A stretch of DNA of 64,000 bases, taken from Paralteromonas sediminis (GTDB taxonomy: Bacteria; Pseudomonadota; Gammaproteobacteria; Enterobacterales; Alteromonadaceae). Below the pieces are notes generated by a model. The model worked only from the letters and a program-made list of their open reading frames with translations, was not told the origin of the DNA and searched no databases. Of this stretch, positions 48,020-58,364 are shown one piece after another. The translations under genes and the position numbers were made by a program. The stretch spans positions 218,552 to 282,551 of the forward strand of contig NZ_RPOK01000006.1 of NCBI RefSeq assembly GCF_003820355.1. Reading direction: 5' to 3'. How positions within the stretch are numbered: position 1 is the stretch's first letter; each line of letters begins with the position of its first letter.

Positions 48020-48760
48020 CTATGACGAGCAAAAATTACGGCTTTCTAGCGTAATACCCTGTTTGCTAATTCTGGCTACGCTGCCTTGTTCGTACCAATC
48101 ACCCAGCACAATGCGGGTGCCAGCCTGATCACCTAGCGGTACATGGTGAATGTTGGGACGGTGCGTATGTCCATGAATAAATTGTCTGACATCAAATTTA
48201 ATCATGGCTTTAACCACCTCACTGGGCGTAACATCCATGATTTCAGCGCTAAGATTCTTTTGATTGTTTTGACTGATTCTGCGCCCGCGTCGGGCGAAAT
48301 AACGGCGCACTGCCAAAGGCATTGCGAGCATTAATCGGGGCCACCACCAACCGCGTGCTTTCTTTCTAAACTTCATGTACGCCTCGTCACGGGTACAGAG
48401 TTCGTCACCATGACTAATGAGAGTGCGTTCTCCGTACAAGTCGATAACGTATTGCTCGGGCAAAAGCGTGATACCTGCGCGATGTGCCCATTGATCTCGA
48501 ATGGCGAAATCGCGATTGCCGTGGATAAAAAACACCGGCACGGTTTGACTGAGTTTGTTAAATGCTTGGGCGACTGTCTCACTCAGCGCGGTAACGTCGT
48601 CGTCACCGATCCAGAATTCAAACAAGTCACCTAGTACGTAAAGCGCGTCAGCATTCGGCGCCTCGTCAGCAAGGAAGGCAAGCAAGCAATCAGTGATATC
48701 TTGCCTGTCCTCGCTCAAGTGCAAGTCTGAAATAAAGAAGGTAAACGCCATTTTAGACAA
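48020..48760 (-). CDS. lpxH: UDP-2,3-diacylglucosamine diphosphatase
   Basis: A 246-aa metallophosphatase that makes lipid X in lipid A synthesis. All calcineurin-like metal motifs are present: SDLHLS, GDLFEFWIGDD, GNRDF, SHGDE and HGHTHRP. Length agrees with E. coli LpxH. It lies 10 bp behind ppiB on the same strand, the same pairing as in E. coli. ATG 48751 is an alternative start. Confidence 0.95.
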   Translation of the reverse strand: MSKMAFTFFISDLHLSEDRQDITDCLLAFLADEAPNADALYVLGDLFEFWIGDDDVTALSETVAQAFNKLSQTVPVFFIHGNRDFAIRDQWAHRAGITLLPEQYVIDLYGERTLISHGDELCTRDEAYMKFRKKARGWWWPRLMLAMPLAVRRYFARRGRRISQNNQKNLSAEIMDVTPSEVVKAMIKFDVRQFIHGHTHRPNIHHVPLGDQAGTRIVLGDWYEQGSVARISKQGITLESRNFCSS

Positions 48761-48770
48761 TGGACGTGTA

Positions 48771-49265
48771 TTATTCAGTGACTGTTACTTTTTCAACGAT
48801 AACAGGTTCCATTGGCACATCCTGGTGCATGCCGTGACGGCCTGTTTTAACCGCTTTTATTTTCTCTATTACGTCCATGCCCTCGGTCACTTTACCAAAC
48901 GCACAGTACCCCCAGCCTTGCATGCTTTCACTACTGAAATTCAGGAAGTCGTTGTCTTTCACGTTGATGAAGAACTGACAAGTGGCTGAATGAGGGTCAT
49001 TGGTGCGTGCCATGGCGATGGTGCCCGCTTCATTACTCACGCCATTATTGGCTTCGTTTTCAATGGGATCTTTGGTTGGTAGTTGGTTCATATCCTGATC
49101 AAAGCCGCCGCCCTGGATCATGAAACCATCTATTACACGATGAAAAATGGTGCCTTCATAGAAACCTTCTCTGGCATAGGCCAAAAAGTTCTCCACTGTA
49201 TTAGGCGCCTTGTCAGCGAACAGTTCTAATGTAAAGCTACCGTGGTTGGTTTGAAAAACGACCAT
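48771..49265 (-). CDS. ppiB: Cytoplasmic peptidyl-prolyl cis-trans isomerase (cyclophilin)
   Basis: A 164-aa cyclophilin without a signal peptide. Family blocks are visible: [37 protein letters not shown] and [12 protein letters not shown]. It catalyses proline isomerisation in protein folding. It is the first gene of the ppiB-lpxH pair and divergent from cysS. Confidence 0.96.
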   Translation of the reverse strand: MVVFQTNHGSFTLELFADKAPNTVENFLAYAREGFYEGTIFHRVIDGFMIQGGGFDQDMNQLPTKDPIENEANNGVSNEAGTIAMARTNDPHSATCQFFINVKDNDFLNFSSESMQGWGYCAFGKVTEGMDVIEKIKAVKTGRHGMHQDVPMEPVIVEKVTVTE

Positions 49266-49383
49266 AATCTGATTCCTGAAAACAAAGTAAGGCGCGCATA
49301 GTAGCGAAATAGGCCATGCGAATCCAGTATGTCAGTGGTACACTTGCCGTCCTTTTTTTTAATCTGCATAAGGATTTTTACAC

Positions 49384-50760
49384 ATGTTGCATTTGTACGA
49401 CACTCTCTCACAAACAAAACGCCAGTTTGTGCCTATTCAGGATGGGAAGGTCGGACTTTACGTGTGTGGGATTACCGTTTATGACCTGTGTCATATGGGA
49501 CATGCACGTACTTACTTAAGTTTTGATGTTCTGGTGCGTTATTTACGTCATCGCGGTTTTGACGTCACTTATGTCAGAAACATTACCGATGTAGACGACA
49601 AGATCATAAAGCGTGCTCTTGAAAACAATGAAACGCCGGATGCACTTACCGAGCGAACTATTGCTTTAATGCACGAGGACTTTGCCTCTATCAACCTGCT
49701 ACCGGCTGATATTGAACCGCGTGTTACCGAGCATATGCCCGAAATCATAGAGGTAATCAAGCGTCTGGTGGACAAAAAGTACGCCTATCAGGCGGAAGAC
49801 GGCGATATATTGTTTGACGTTAGCCAGTATCCAGAATATGGGAAACTGAGTAAGCAAGATTTATCACAGCTTCAGGCTGGGGCGCGGGTCGAAGTGGCCA
49901 GAGACAAAGCCGATCCTTTAGATTTCGTATTGTGGAAAGCGGCAAAACCAGGTGAACCTTACTGGGAATCGCCTTGGGGAAATGGCAGACCAGGCTGGCA
50001 TATTGAATGTTCTGCAATGAACCACAAACATTTGGGCGAACACTTCGATATTCATGGTGGCGGCTCAGATTTGATTTTCCCCCATCATGAAAACGAAGTT
50101 GCGCAAAGCTGCTGTGCCCATGACACACCATATGTGAATACCTGGATGCACACAGGCATGGTACAGGTGAATGATGAGAAGATGTCAAAATCCTTGGGCA
50201 ATTTCTTTACCTTGCGCGATGTTTTAAAAACCTATGATGCCGAAACGCTGCGCTTCTTTTTGATGTCTGCACATTACCGCAGTCAGCTAAGTTATTCTGA
50301 AGACAATATTCAGCAGGCTAAAGCAGGGTTGTCACGACTCTACACGGCATTGCGTGGTGTTCAATGTGATGTGGCAACCGATATGTCTTATGGTGGCTAT
50401 CTTGCGCGCTTTAATAAAGCCATGGACGATGATATCAATGTACCTGAGGCTTATGCCGTGTTGTTTGATGTGGCCCGAGACCTCAACAAGCAAAAAGAAA
50501 ACGCCCAAGAAGCCTCGAAGCTTGCACACGTACTTAAGTCTTTGGGGGCCATATTAGGGATATTGCAACTTGACCCTGAACAGTATTTGCAAGGTGATAG
50601 CAACAGTGAAGCACAAGAAATTGAAGCCCTGATTACCAAACGAAATCAAGCAAGGGCCAATAAAGACTGGGCTGCGGCTGACGAAGCCAGAGATGCGCTG
50701 ACCGCTATGGGCGTGACGCTTGAAGATGGCCCGGAGGGAACTACTTGGCGAAAAGCCTGA
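49384..50760 (+). CDS. cysS: Cysteinyl-tRNA synthetase
   Basis: A 458-aa class I synthetase that charges tRNA-Cys. The HIGH-type motif is [14 protein letters not shown] is [10 protein letters not shown], and the zinc ligands include the first CGITVYDLC region, [10 protein letters not shown] and [13 protein letters not shown]. Length matches the E. coli enzyme (461 aa). It is divergent from ppiB, the arrangement seen in E. coli. Confidence 0.96.
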   Translation: MLHLYDTLSQTKRQFVPIQDGKVGLYVCGITVYDLCHMGHARTYLSFDVLVRYLRHRGFDVTYVRNITDVDDKIIKRALENNETPDALTERTIALMHEDFASINLLPADIEPRVTEHMPEIIEVIKRLVDKKYAYQAEDGDILFDVSQYPEYGKLSKQDLSQLQAGARVEVARDKADPLDFVLWKAAKPGEPYWESPWGNGRPGWHIECSAMNHKHLGEHFDIHGGGSDLIFPHHENEVAQSCCAHDTPYVNTWMHTGMVQVNDEKMSKSLGNFFTLRDVLKTYDAETLRFFLMSAHYRSQLSYSEDNIQQAKAGLSRLYTALRGVQCDVATDMSYGGYLARFNKAMDDDINVPEAYAVLFDVARDLNKQKENAQEASKLAHVLKSLGAILGILQLDPEQYLQGDSNSEAQEIEALITKRNQARANKDWAAADEARDALTAMGVTLEDGPEGTTWRKA

Positions 50761-50773
50761 CTTTGGTCAGGCT
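50754..50773. terminator. Bidirectional hairpin terminator between cysS and the voltage-sensor-like gene
   Basis: The perfect 8-bp stem AGCCTGAC/GTCAGGCT with a TTTG loop covers the stop codons of both converging genes. CTGTCTTT follows on the plus strand and TTTT on the minus strand, so it can end transcription in either direction. Confidence 0.65.
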
Positions 50774-51780
50774 CTGTCTTTATCGCGCGAGGCTAATTCT
50801 TCCAGCCAGCGCTTTTGGCTGACATGTTGCTTGATCAGCTCGATGCATTCATTCACTACCATCAGCATTTCTTGGTCGAGTATTTGTTCGTCAGGCGTAA
50901 ACTCGTTGATGCCGTGTCGAATGAAACGGTCAACTTTTGCTTCGTCTACATCAGTGAGCAGATTAATGATGGATGACGTGACTATATCCGTCACGGCACT
51001 TTCTAATGTAGATTCTATCGTACTGCCTACAAAGGGAACGATACTGAGTGTTGATACTTCGGCATTGCTGCGCACTGCTTTGCCCACACTTTGCTTCACG
51101 TGTTCGCGAATAACTTCACCATGTTCACCGTCATAGATAGATTGGCCCAAGTGATTCATTGTTTGTGCTATCCAGCTACTGACAACACTCATGCGTGGTG
51201 CGATAACCTGTTTTTGTACGTCTTCGATCAGCGGTGAACCAGCGGCAATATCTCGCTGTGCATCGCTCAGAACTTTTACGACAATTCGGTCACTTAGCTC
51301 TTCAACAAACACATCGGCATAGAAGGTAATAAACCGAAACAGGGCTGTGCGGTTCAGGTCGATAATTTGGTGTTTGTGTAGCCGATAAATGATTGAAAAT
51401 ATGCGTAAGACCCTGAACAAACGCGTTGACGCCAGCGGGATACAGCCGACTAAATCATACCAATGCAAGAAGGGAAAAAAGTACCATCTTGGGTGTTCTT
51501 TTCGAACTATCGAAGCAATCCAACGAAATATAAATTCACTGAGAAATAGCCCGATAAAGGCTAAATCGACAAACAAAAAGTTGTCGTGAATAGGTTGGTA
51601 GGCTGTTACGAATCCTGGGCTCATGCTTTGCAACAGCTGTTGGACGGCATTGGTGTCGAACAAACTGTCAAAAATAAGCCATAGCATGTTGATCAGTAAA
51701 ACAAACAACATGACCAGATCAAGTATCAGCCAAGGTGCTTCATGGCTCTTGCGAAGGTTTTCGCGGCTAAACCCGAGCAT
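50767..51780 (-). CDS. Voltage-sensor-domain-like membrane protein without a pore
   Basis: A 337-aa protein with four hydrophobic segments in the first 150 residues that read like S1-S4 of a voltage sensor: an acidic S2 in FLSEFIFRW, an S3 Asp in WYDLVGCIP, and an S4 with Arg at regular steps in STRLFRVLRIFSIIYRLHK. No pore helix or selectivity filter follows; instead about 180 soluble, mainly helical residues do. Known voltage-sensor-only proteins are proton channels or enzyme-linked sensors. The assignment comes from motif shape only. It lies 2 bp behind the mltD gene on the same strand, so they are probably co-transcribed. Confidence 0.6.
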   Translation of the reverse strand: MLGFSRENLRKSHEAPWLILDLVMLFVLLINMLWLIFDSLFDTNAVQQLLQSMSPGFVTAYQPIHDNFLFVDLAFIGLFLSEFIFRWIASIVRKEHPRWYFFPFLHWYDLVGCIPLASTRLFRVLRIFSIIYRLHKHQIIDLNRTALFRFITFYADVFVEELSDRIVVKVLSDAQRDIAAGSPLIEDVQKQVIAPRMSVVSSWIAQTMNHLGQSIYDGEHGEVIREHVKQSVGKAVRSNAEVSTLSIVPFVGSTIESTLESAVTDIVTSSIINLLTDVDEAKVDRFIRHGINEFTPDEQILDQEMLMVVNECIELIKQHVSQKRWLEELASRDKDRA

Positions 51781-51782
51781 AC

Positions 51783-53405
51783 TTAACTCGATGAACGAGT
51801 TACATCAATGTGTAACGTTAGTGTTTGCCCGGGTTGTAGATAGCGGCTCGCATTAAGGTCATTCCACTTCACAATGTCATTGGTTTTCACACCAAAACGA
51901 TTGGCAATACGCGATAACGAATCACCTCGTCTGACCTTATAGACAATTTTACGCATGATGGCGTTGGGATTCGTCGACGCATTAACGGTATCGGTCCAGA
52001 CGACTAACTGCTTACCTGGCATGAGAGGATCTTTCGGTGCCATGCCATTCCATTTTGCCAAAGAAGACAAGTTGACTTTGTATTTGCGACTAATGTCCCA
52101 AAGGGTATCGCCTGATTGAATCTCATGGGTAAGCTTATGTCGTGCTCTAGGCGTGTTTTGTTTTGCTGCAAGGCGCGCTTCGTTGGAGAGTGAGTAGCTG
52201 TCCAAGTCTTTTGCAGCGACCGGCACCATTAAGTGTTTGCCTGCAATGATCACGTTACCATCAAGCTGATTAACTTGCCTGATCACGTCTGCTGTGGTGT
52301 GGTACTTTTTGGCCAGTTTTAGCAAGCTGTCGCCGGATTTCACTTTATGACGTACCCAATTGAGTCTTTCTGAACGGTCTACCTGGGCAAGTGCTTGAGA
52401 AAATTGTGATGCCTTTCCCATGGGTAAAAGCAATTGATGTGGCCCGTTAGGATCGGTGGCCCAACGATTAAACCCTGGGTTTAGCGCATGTAGTGCATCA
52501 GTTTCCATGCCAGCAAGCTCTGCAGCCAGCGCAAGATCGATTTGTGAGCCTGTTTCTACAACGGCAACAACAGGTGCATTATCAACAGCCGGCCAGTCAA
52601 AATTATAGGTTTCTTTATGTTTTAAAATATCAGCCAGTGCCAATAACTTAGGTACATAGGCGCGTGTTTCGCGTGGCAAATTCAACGACCAAAAATCTGT
52701 CGGTTTACCCGCTCTGGCATTGGCTCTGACCGCTCGTCTGACCCGACCCTCACCACTGTTATAGGCAGCCAGAGCATGTAGCCAGTTGCCATCGAAAAAT
52801 TCATACAGATATTCCAGATAGTCCAGTGCACCTTGGGTTGATGCAATAACATCTCGACGACCGTCATACCACCAGGTTTGCTTCATACCAAACCGCTTTC
52901 CCGTGCCAGGCACAAATTGCCACAATCCCGCGGCGCGACCATGGGAATAGGCAAACGGATCAAAGGCACTTTCAACAATGGGCAATAAGGCAAATTCAAG
53001 TGGCATATTGCGCGCTTCAATTTGCTCAACGATGTAATGAATAAAGGGGCTTCCACGGCGCATGACCCGTTGCATATACTTGGGATGCTTTAAATACCAA
53101 TTGCGCTGGGCATCAATACGCTGCTGCTGCGGCACATCAAAAGACAGTTGCATGGCAACGCGCTCCCACACATCTTCAATCGGGGCGACCTGCTCAACGG
53201 GAAGTTCAACAATAACTTCCTCTTCGGGATGCACAATTTCAACTGTGGAATCGGGTTGCTTGTCTTCCTGTTCACCTTTCGTGACAACTTTTGTAGTGAC
53301 GATGTCAACGTCGTCGGATGTGGGCGTGATCATGGTGCTTGTGCACCCGCTCAATGTCACAATGGCTAGCGTTGATAGTCCTAAGACAGACCCTTTTACT
53401 TGCAT
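51783..53405 (-). CDS. mltD: Membrane-bound lytic murein transglycosylase D, three LysM domains
   Basis: A 540-aa outer-membrane lipoprotein (lipobox LSGC, Cys21). The SLT domain has catalytic Glu145 in LLPIVESAFDP, then GRAAGLWQFVPGTG and AYNSGEGRVRR. Three LysM domains follow at about residues 343-386, 418-462 and 483-530. It is next to gloB and yafS as in E. coli mltD, so this is the orthologue, and the gene at 120-1409 the paralogue. It probably shares a transcript with the voltage-sensor-like gene downstream. Confidence 0.95.
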   Translation of the reverse strand: MQVKGSVLGLSTLAIVTLSGCTSTMITPTSDDVDIVTTKVVTKGEQEDKQPDSTVEIVHPEEEVIVELPVEQVAPIEDVWERVAMQLSFDVPQQQRIDAQRNWYLKHPKYMQRVMRRGSPFIHYIVEQIEARNMPLEFALLPIVESAFDPFAYSHGRAAGLWQFVPGTGKRFGMKQTWWYDGRRDVIASTQGALDYLEYLYEFFDGNWLHALAAYNSGEGRVRRAVRANARAGKPTDFWSLNLPRETRAYVPKLLALADILKHKETYNFDWPAVDNAPVVAVVETGSQIDLALAAELAGMETDALHALNPGFNRWATDPNGPHQLLLPMGKASQFSQALAQVDRSERLNWVRHKVKSGDSLLKLAKKYHTTADVIRQVNQLDGNVIIAGKHLMVPVAAKDLDSYSLSNEARLAAKQNTPRARHKLTHEIQSGDTLWDISRKYKVNLSSLAKWNGMAPKDPLMPGKQLVVWTDTVNASTNPNAIMRKIVYKVRRGDSLSRIANRFGVKTNDIVKWNDLNASRYLQPGQTLTLHIDVTRSSS

Positions 53406-53461
53406 CCCTTATCGTGCCTCTTGTTGTAATACCCTAAATTAATCGCACAAGTGTACGGACT

Positions 53462-54244
53462 TTAGCCTTTAAATGCATCTTTCCATCGACGGATTGCAGC
53501 AAAGGCATTTTGCGTATTTTCGACCTTCTCTCCCGTCATTTGTTCGACATAAGGCCAATTTTGTTGGCGCTCTGCCCTTAAAAATGGATTGATTTGTTTT
53601 TCGATATCTAAACGGGAGGGCAATGAAGGTAAGCCAGCAGCGCGCATGTCGGTGACATTTTGTATGGTCGATGTCACGGTTTCATTATTAGGTTCCACCG
53701 CTTGCGCAAATGCGAGATTGGCCAATGTATACTCATGGGTACAGTAAACCTGTGTCTGTTCGGGCAAGGTCATCAGTTTATTGAGTGACGCAAGCATTTG
53801 TGCAGGCGTGCCTTCAAACAATCGGCCACACCCAGCACTAAACAGGGTATCACCACAAAATAGCCAATTGTTGGCATAGTAGGCGATGTGGTCGAGTGTA
53901 TGACCTGGCACTTCAAACACGTCAAAAGTCAGATTGAATTGCTCAAGTGATACCTGATCACCTTCTTTTACCTTGTGTGTAATCTCTTTTATTTTTGGAT
54001 TATCAGGTCCGTACACTGCTAAACCTTCATAGGCTCGGGTTAATGCAGGCAAGCCATCAACATGATCGTAGTGATGGTGGGTGATCAGCACAGCATCTAA
54101 GCGAAGCCCGCGCTGGGACAGGGTCTCCATGACAGGCTCAGCATCACCAGGGTCCACAACCACAGCATGACAGCCGTCGTGAATACACCAAATATAATTA
54201 TCGCTAAAAGCTGGAATAGGAAAAACGGTTAAGGGGTTTGCCAT
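53462..54244 (-). CDS. gloB: Hydroxyacylglutathione hydrolase (glyoxalase II)
   Basis: A 260-aa metallo-beta-lactamase-fold thioesterase that hydrolyses S-lactoylglutathione, the last step of methylglyoxal detoxification. The metal motif THHHYDHVDG (His-x-His-x-Asp-His) and a later GDTLFSAGCGRLFEG are present, with the C-terminal glutathione-binding region. Order mltD-gloB-yafS is conserved. Confidence 0.95.
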   Translation of the reverse strand: MANPLTVFPIPAFSDNYIWCIHDGCHAVVVDPGDAEPVMETLSQRGLRLDAVLITHHHYDHVDGLPALTRAYEGLAVYGPDNPKIKEITHKVKEGDQVSLEQFNLTFDVFEVPGHTLDHIAYYANNWLFCGDTLFSAGCGRLFEGTPAQMLASLNKLMTLPEQTQVYCTHEYTLANLAFAQAVEPNNETVTSTIQNVTDMRAAGLPSLPSRLDIEKQINPFLRAERQQNWPYVEQMTGEKVENTQNAFAAIRRWKDAFKG

Positions 54245-54299
54245 ACCATAGCGGCTCGATTAATAATGGTGCTCTTAGTTTAGCGTATGAGTATCGTCA

Positions 54300-55070
54300 A
54301 TGCGATCAGCAAGGCGTGACAAATCCCCTCAGTATCCGGAATCGTGGCAAGCTGTGCCAAATGGTCAATGTTTGCTTGATGAGCTCAGCGAACAGTGTGA
54401 TTCGCTGTCATCCATGATGTTTGGGTACCACTTGGTTAAGTTGGGTGACTTATCTGCAAACATCCACCTTCCACAGTGCCCTATTCGCCATCAAGTTACG
54501 CTTGGCTACCAACAGCACAGGGGGGGCGTGACGGCATCAACGCATAAACTACCCCTTCTTGAAAATTCGGTGGATGCTTTTTTGGTTGCGCTGGAGCTTG
54601 ATTTTTCTCATGATCCGCATCAGATACTGCGCGATCTAGACCGCAGTATAACCGCAAACGGCATGGTTCTGGTATGCGGGCTAAACCCAATTAGTCTCTC
54701 TGGCTTACTACGGTATTCGCCGTTTTATCGAAAACACCCGTTTAAGCAGGCGCGTTTTTTCACAGCCGGACGAGTTAAAGACTGGTTACAGCTATTGCAT
54801 TTCGATATTGTGGAAGAACGGTATGTACACTATCCGTCTGTGTTTAATCGCTGGCGTGTGCCATACAGTGATAAGCTCGACCCCTTTATTGCCCGATATC
54901 TGCCATGGAGTGGTTCCGCTTACTGTTTGCTGGCCAAAAAGCGCACCATCCCCATGACGCTGGAAAAGCCAAGGTGGCGCGCAAAGCCCAAGTTTATGCC
55001 AGTACAAGCGGGCACGCGGGTTATTTCACCCGCATCCCCGGCTGTGCGCCCTCATGCGGCTCGAGAATAA
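54300..55070 (+). CDS. yafS: YafS-like methyltransferase-fold protein
   Basis: A 256-aa class I methyltransferase-like protein divergent from gloB, matching E. coli YafS in place and in sequence blocks: [40 protein letters not shown] and [10 protein letters not shown]. The glycine-rich SAM loop is missing (VKLGDLSAN at its place), which is also my memory of E. coli YafS, so activity is uncertain. The last 50 bp overlap the converging metG gene (55021-55070). Confidence 0.85.
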   Translation: MRSARRDKSPQYPESWQAVPNGQCLLDELSEQCDSLSSMMFGYHLVKLGDLSANIHLPQCPIRHQVTLGYQQHRGGVTASTHKLPLLENSVDAFLVALELDFSHDPHQILRDLDRSITANGMVLVCGLNPISLSGLLRYSPFYRKHPFKQARFFTAGRVKDWLQLLHFDIVEERYVHYPSVFNRWRVPYSDKLDPFIARYLPWSGSAYCLLAKKRTIPMTLEKPRWRAKPKFMPVQAGTRVISPASPAVRPHAARE

Positions 55071-57054
55071 ACAGGTCTTTACCGCCAGGTCCGGCTGCTA
55101 ATACCATACCCTCAGAAAGCCCAAAACGCATTTTTCTAGGTGCGAGGTTGGCAACCATTACCGTGTGTTTTCCAATTAAATCTTCTGGTGCATAAGCAGA
55201 CTTAATGCCAGCGAATACTTGTCGAGTTTCACCGCCTACATCCAACTCTAGGCGCAAGAGTTTGTCGGCTTTTTCAACGTGTTCCGCTTTCACAATTTTT
55301 GCGATACGTAAATCCACCTTTGCAAATTCGTCAAAGCTAATTGTGTCGCTGATGGGGTCGGCACTAAGGTGCTTATTGTCTGATAAGGGTACTGCGGGAG
55401 TGGCTTGTAAGTTTTGTTTGGACGCTTCCACGATGGCATCAACTGTTTTGGTTTCTACTCGCTGCATCATCGCTTTAAATTTATTAATCGGTTTACCGGT
55501 AAGCACTTCTTGCATGCTTTCCCATGTAAAGGTGTCATTTAAAAACGCTTCGGCTTTTTCTGCCAACACGGGCAAGATAGGCTGCAAATAAATAGTGAGA
55601 ATTCTGAATAGGTGAATACCTAATGAACATACATCATGGGTAAAGGCTGCTTTACCTTCTTCTTTGATGGTGACCCAGGGCGCATTTGCGTCGATAAACT
55701 GATTTGCTTTATCGGCCAGTCCCATAATTTCACGCACTGCTGCACTATATTTTCGGGCTTCATACAGGGCTGCAATTTTCCCCTCGGCCTGCTGGAATTC
55801 TTCTAACAAGGCTGCATCTACAATATTGTGTGACAAAGTGCCGTCGAAGCGTTTGGTTATAAAACCGGCACACCGGCTGGCGATATTTACCACTTTACCA
55901 ACCAGATCGGCATTCACTTTTTGTACAAAATCTTCAAAGTTTAGGTCGATGTCAGTCACGCCATCACTGAGCTTAGACGCGAAATAATAACGCAAATACT
56001 CAGGCTGTAAGTGGTCAAGATAAGTCCGGGCCTTTATGAAGGTTCCACGCGATTTTGACATTTTTGCACCATTTACGGTAACAAAACCGTGAATATTCAC
56101 GCCGGTAGGCTTTCTAAAGCCAGCGCCTTCGAGCATGGCAGGCCAGAATAAACAGTGAAAATAAGTAATGTCTTTGCCAATAAAGTGGTAAAGCTCTGCG
56201 TCGCTGTCCTGCTTCCAGAAACTGTCAAAGTCGATATTGTGTTGATTACAGTAATTCATGAAACTGGCCATGTAGCCAACAGGTGCATCTACCCACACGT
56301 AGAAAAATTTGTTAGGTGCGCCAGGGATCTCAAAACCAAAATAAGGCGCATCACGGCTAATATCCCATTGCTGTAATCCGGCTTCGAACCATTCTTCAAG
56401 CTTATTGGCCATTTCTTCCTGCAGTGCACCGCTGCGGATCCAACCTTTTAGCATGTCTTCAAATTGGGGTAGGTCAAAAAAGTAATGCTCTGACTCTTTT
56501 AATACGGGCTCTGCACCAGAAACTACACTGCGAGGATTTTTCACTTCAGTAGGGCTATATGTTGCGCCACAAACATCACAGCTATCGCCGTTTTGATCTT
56601 CTGCACCACAACTCGGGCAGGTACCCTTCACAAAACGATCGGGCAAGAACATTTCTTTTTGCGGGTCGTAAAGCTGGTTAATCGTGCGCTTACTTATGTA
56701 ACCCGCTGCATCGAGTTTGTTGTAGATGTCTTCACACAGCACGCGGTTCTCTTCTGAGTGTGTCACATAATAGTTGTCATAGCTGACCAAAAAGTCGCTT
56801 AAATCCTGATGATGCTCGGCACGGGTTTGCTCCACCATTTGTTCAGGTGTAATACCCAGTTCTTGTGCTTTGAGCATAACAGGGGTGCCGTGGGCGTCAT
56901 CTGCGCATACGGCGTAGCATTCATGGCCGCGTAAACGTTGGAAGCGCGTCCAAATATCGGTTTGAATATGCTCAAGCAAGTGGCCCAAATGGATGGAGCC
57001 GTTTGCATAGGGTAAAGCGCTGGTGACAAGTATTTTGCGAGCTGACTCTGGCAT
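55021..57054 (-). CDS. metG: Methionyl-tRNA synthetase
   Basis: A 677-aa class I synthetase. It has HIGH-type HLGHLLEH, a zinc knuckle region [23 protein letters not shown] in [10 protein letters not shown], the anticodon-binding helical domain (about 390-550), and a C-terminal tRNA-binding EMAP-like domain (about 575-677) with [17 protein letters not shown]. Same size as the E. coli enzyme. It is divergent from mrp, as in E. coli, and its 3' end overlaps yafS by 50 bp. Confidence 0.97.
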   Translation of the reverse strand: MPESARKILVTSALPYANGSIHLGHLLEHIQTDIWTRFQRLRGHECYAVCADDAHGTPVMLKAQELGITPEQMVEQTRAEHHQDLSDFLVSYDNYYVTHSEENRVLCEDIYNKLDAAGYISKRTINQLYDPQKEMFLPDRFVKGTCPSCGAEDQNGDSCDVCGATYSPTEVKNPRSVVSGAEPVLKESEHYFFDLPQFEDMLKGWIRSGALQEEMANKLEEWFEAGLQQWDISRDAPYFGFEIPGAPNKFFYVWVDAPVGYMASFMNYCNQHNIDFDSFWKQDSDAELYHFIGKDITYFHCLFWPAMLEGAGFRKPTGVNIHGFVTVNGAKMSKSRGTFIKARTYLDHLQPEYLRYYFASKLSDGVTDIDLNFEDFVQKVNADLVGKVVNIASRCAGFITKRFDGTLSHNIVDAALLEEFQQAEGKIAALYEARKYSAAVREIMGLADKANQFIDANAPWVTIKEEGKAAFTHDVCSLGIHLFRILTIYLQPILPVLAEKAEAFLNDTFTWESMQEVLTGKPINKFKAMMQRVETKTVDAIVEASKQNLQATPAVPLSDNKHLSADPISDTISFDEFAKVDLRIAKIVKAEHVEKADKLLRLELDVGGETRQVFAGIKSAYAPEDLIGKHTVMVANLAPRKMRFGLSEGMVLAAGPGGKDLFILEPHEGAQPGMRVK

Positions 57055-57180
57055 GTTGTTGTGACTTACTCGATGTTGTTAAAAAAAGACAGCGAATAGT
57101 AGCGAAATTAGCGTTGGAATGCATCCTTCAAGCGTTTTTTTCTGTACTATTAGCCACAACAAAAATTGTTCATATCTTCT

Positions 57181-58302
57181 ATGTTTTTTAAATCCAGTCG
57201 CAACAAAAAGGCCTTGCGGGTATTACTTGATAGCTACGCGCAGGATATCGCAGCGCACTTTTCATTGGCAAAAGAGTCTGTACCTGCGGAATGGTTTCAT
57301 TTGGATGCTAAGGTACTTACGGTAACATTGCCGTTTGCCTGCCAGTCTCAGCACGACGAACTCACCCGCATTATTTTACAAAATGCCCACGCAAAAGAGC
57401 AGGGTATTGACAAGGTTCAAATCAATACACAGATACCAAGCTTTGCCACGCACAAAGACGCGGTGATCAATATTAAAAATATTGTGGCGGTGTCGTCGGG
57501 CAAGGGCGGTGTAGGGAAGTCGGCAACGGCAGTGAATCTGGCTTATGCCTTGCTGCAGGAAGGCGCTAGGGTTGGTATTTTGGACGCGGACATTTACGGC
57601 CCCTCAATACCTACCATGCTGGGAAATAAAACGGCTAGCCCTGCGTCTTCAGACAACAAAACCATGACACCCATTTCAGCCCACGGTATTGTGGCGAACT
57701 CCATTGGCTATCTGGTACCCGAAGAAGATGCTGCCGTGTGGCGTGGGCCTGTGGCCAGCAAAGCCTTGTTGCAGTTACTCAACGAAACCCGTTGGCCGGT
57801 TTTGGATTATTTGATTGTTGATATGCCACCGGGCACCGGTGATGTGCAGCTCACTATGGCTCAACAAGTGCCTTTAACCGCTGCAATCGTGGTGACTACG
57901 CCGCAAGATTTGGCCTTGGCCGACGCGCAAAAAGGCATTGCTATGTTTGATAAAGTCGATGTGCCCGTTGTTGGGTTAGTGGAAAATATGAGTGCGTATG
58001 TTTGCGATAACTGCGGGCATGTAGCGCATATTTTTTCTAAACTTGGGGGCAGTCGATTAGCCGAACGTTATGCATTACCTCTTTTGGGCTCATTGCCCTT
58101 GTCACTATCAATAAGAGAGTATGCTGATGCAGGCACTCCGCTGTTGTTAAAAGCGGATAAATCTGACGCTGAAAAACAAATTGCACAAATGTATCAGGCA
58201 GTGGCTATTCAAATGGGCGCACAATTGAGTGCTGGTCTTGAATTGAGAGCAGAGCAATCCAGTCATTTAAAAGGCGATCCTATTGCCATTCAAATTGAAT
58301 AA
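57181..58302 (+). CDS. mrp: Iron-sulfur cluster carrier protein Mrp/ApbC
   Basis: A 373-aa P-loop ATPase that carries and transfers Fe-S clusters. The deviant Walker A is SGKGGVGKSA, with GILDADIYGPSIPTM and DYLIVDMPPGTGD behind it, and the cluster-binding CxxC is in YVCDNCGHVAH. An N-terminal DUF59-like domain (about residues 1-90) precedes the ATPase. The start is ATG 57181; an upstream TTG is less likely. It is divergent from metG. Confidence 0.93.
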   Translation: MFFKSSRNKKALRVLLDSYAQDIAAHFSLAKESVPAEWFHLDAKVLTVTLPFACQSQHDELTRIILQNAHAKEQGIDKVQINTQIPSFATHKDAVINIKNIVAVSSGKGGVGKSATAVNLAYALLQEGARVGILDADIYGPSIPTMLGNKTASPASSDNKTMTPISAHGIVANSIGYLVPEEDAAVWRGPVASKALLQLLNETRWPVLDYLIVDMPPGTGDVQLTMAQQVPLTAAIVVTTPQDLALADAQKGIAMFDKVDVPVVGLVENMSAYVCDNCGHVAHIFSKLGGSRLAERYALPLLGSLPLSLSIREYADAGTPLLLKADKSDAEKQIAQMYQAVAIQMGAQLSAGLELRAEQSSHLKGDPIAIQIE

Positions 58303-58309
58303 AAAACCT

Positions 58310-58330
58310 CCCGGCTCCATAATAGCCGGG
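58310..58330 (-). terminator. Hairpin between mrp and dcd, T-run on the minus strand
   Basis: The perfect 7-bp stem CCCGGCT/AGCCGGG with a 7-base loop has six As before it, so a T-run follows it only on the minus strand. On the plus strand the stem is followed by CAAAAAATA, so it is not a standard terminator for mrp. It could stop antisense transcripts entering mrp from dcd. Confidence 0.5.
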
Positions 58331-58364
58331 CAAAAAATAACTGACATGATAACTAGGAACGCCA

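Noticed and set aside
58310..58330. Hairpin considered as the normal mrp terminator.
   Set aside because: No T-run follows it on the plus strand; the T-run is on the other side, so it is recorded as minus-strand oriented only.
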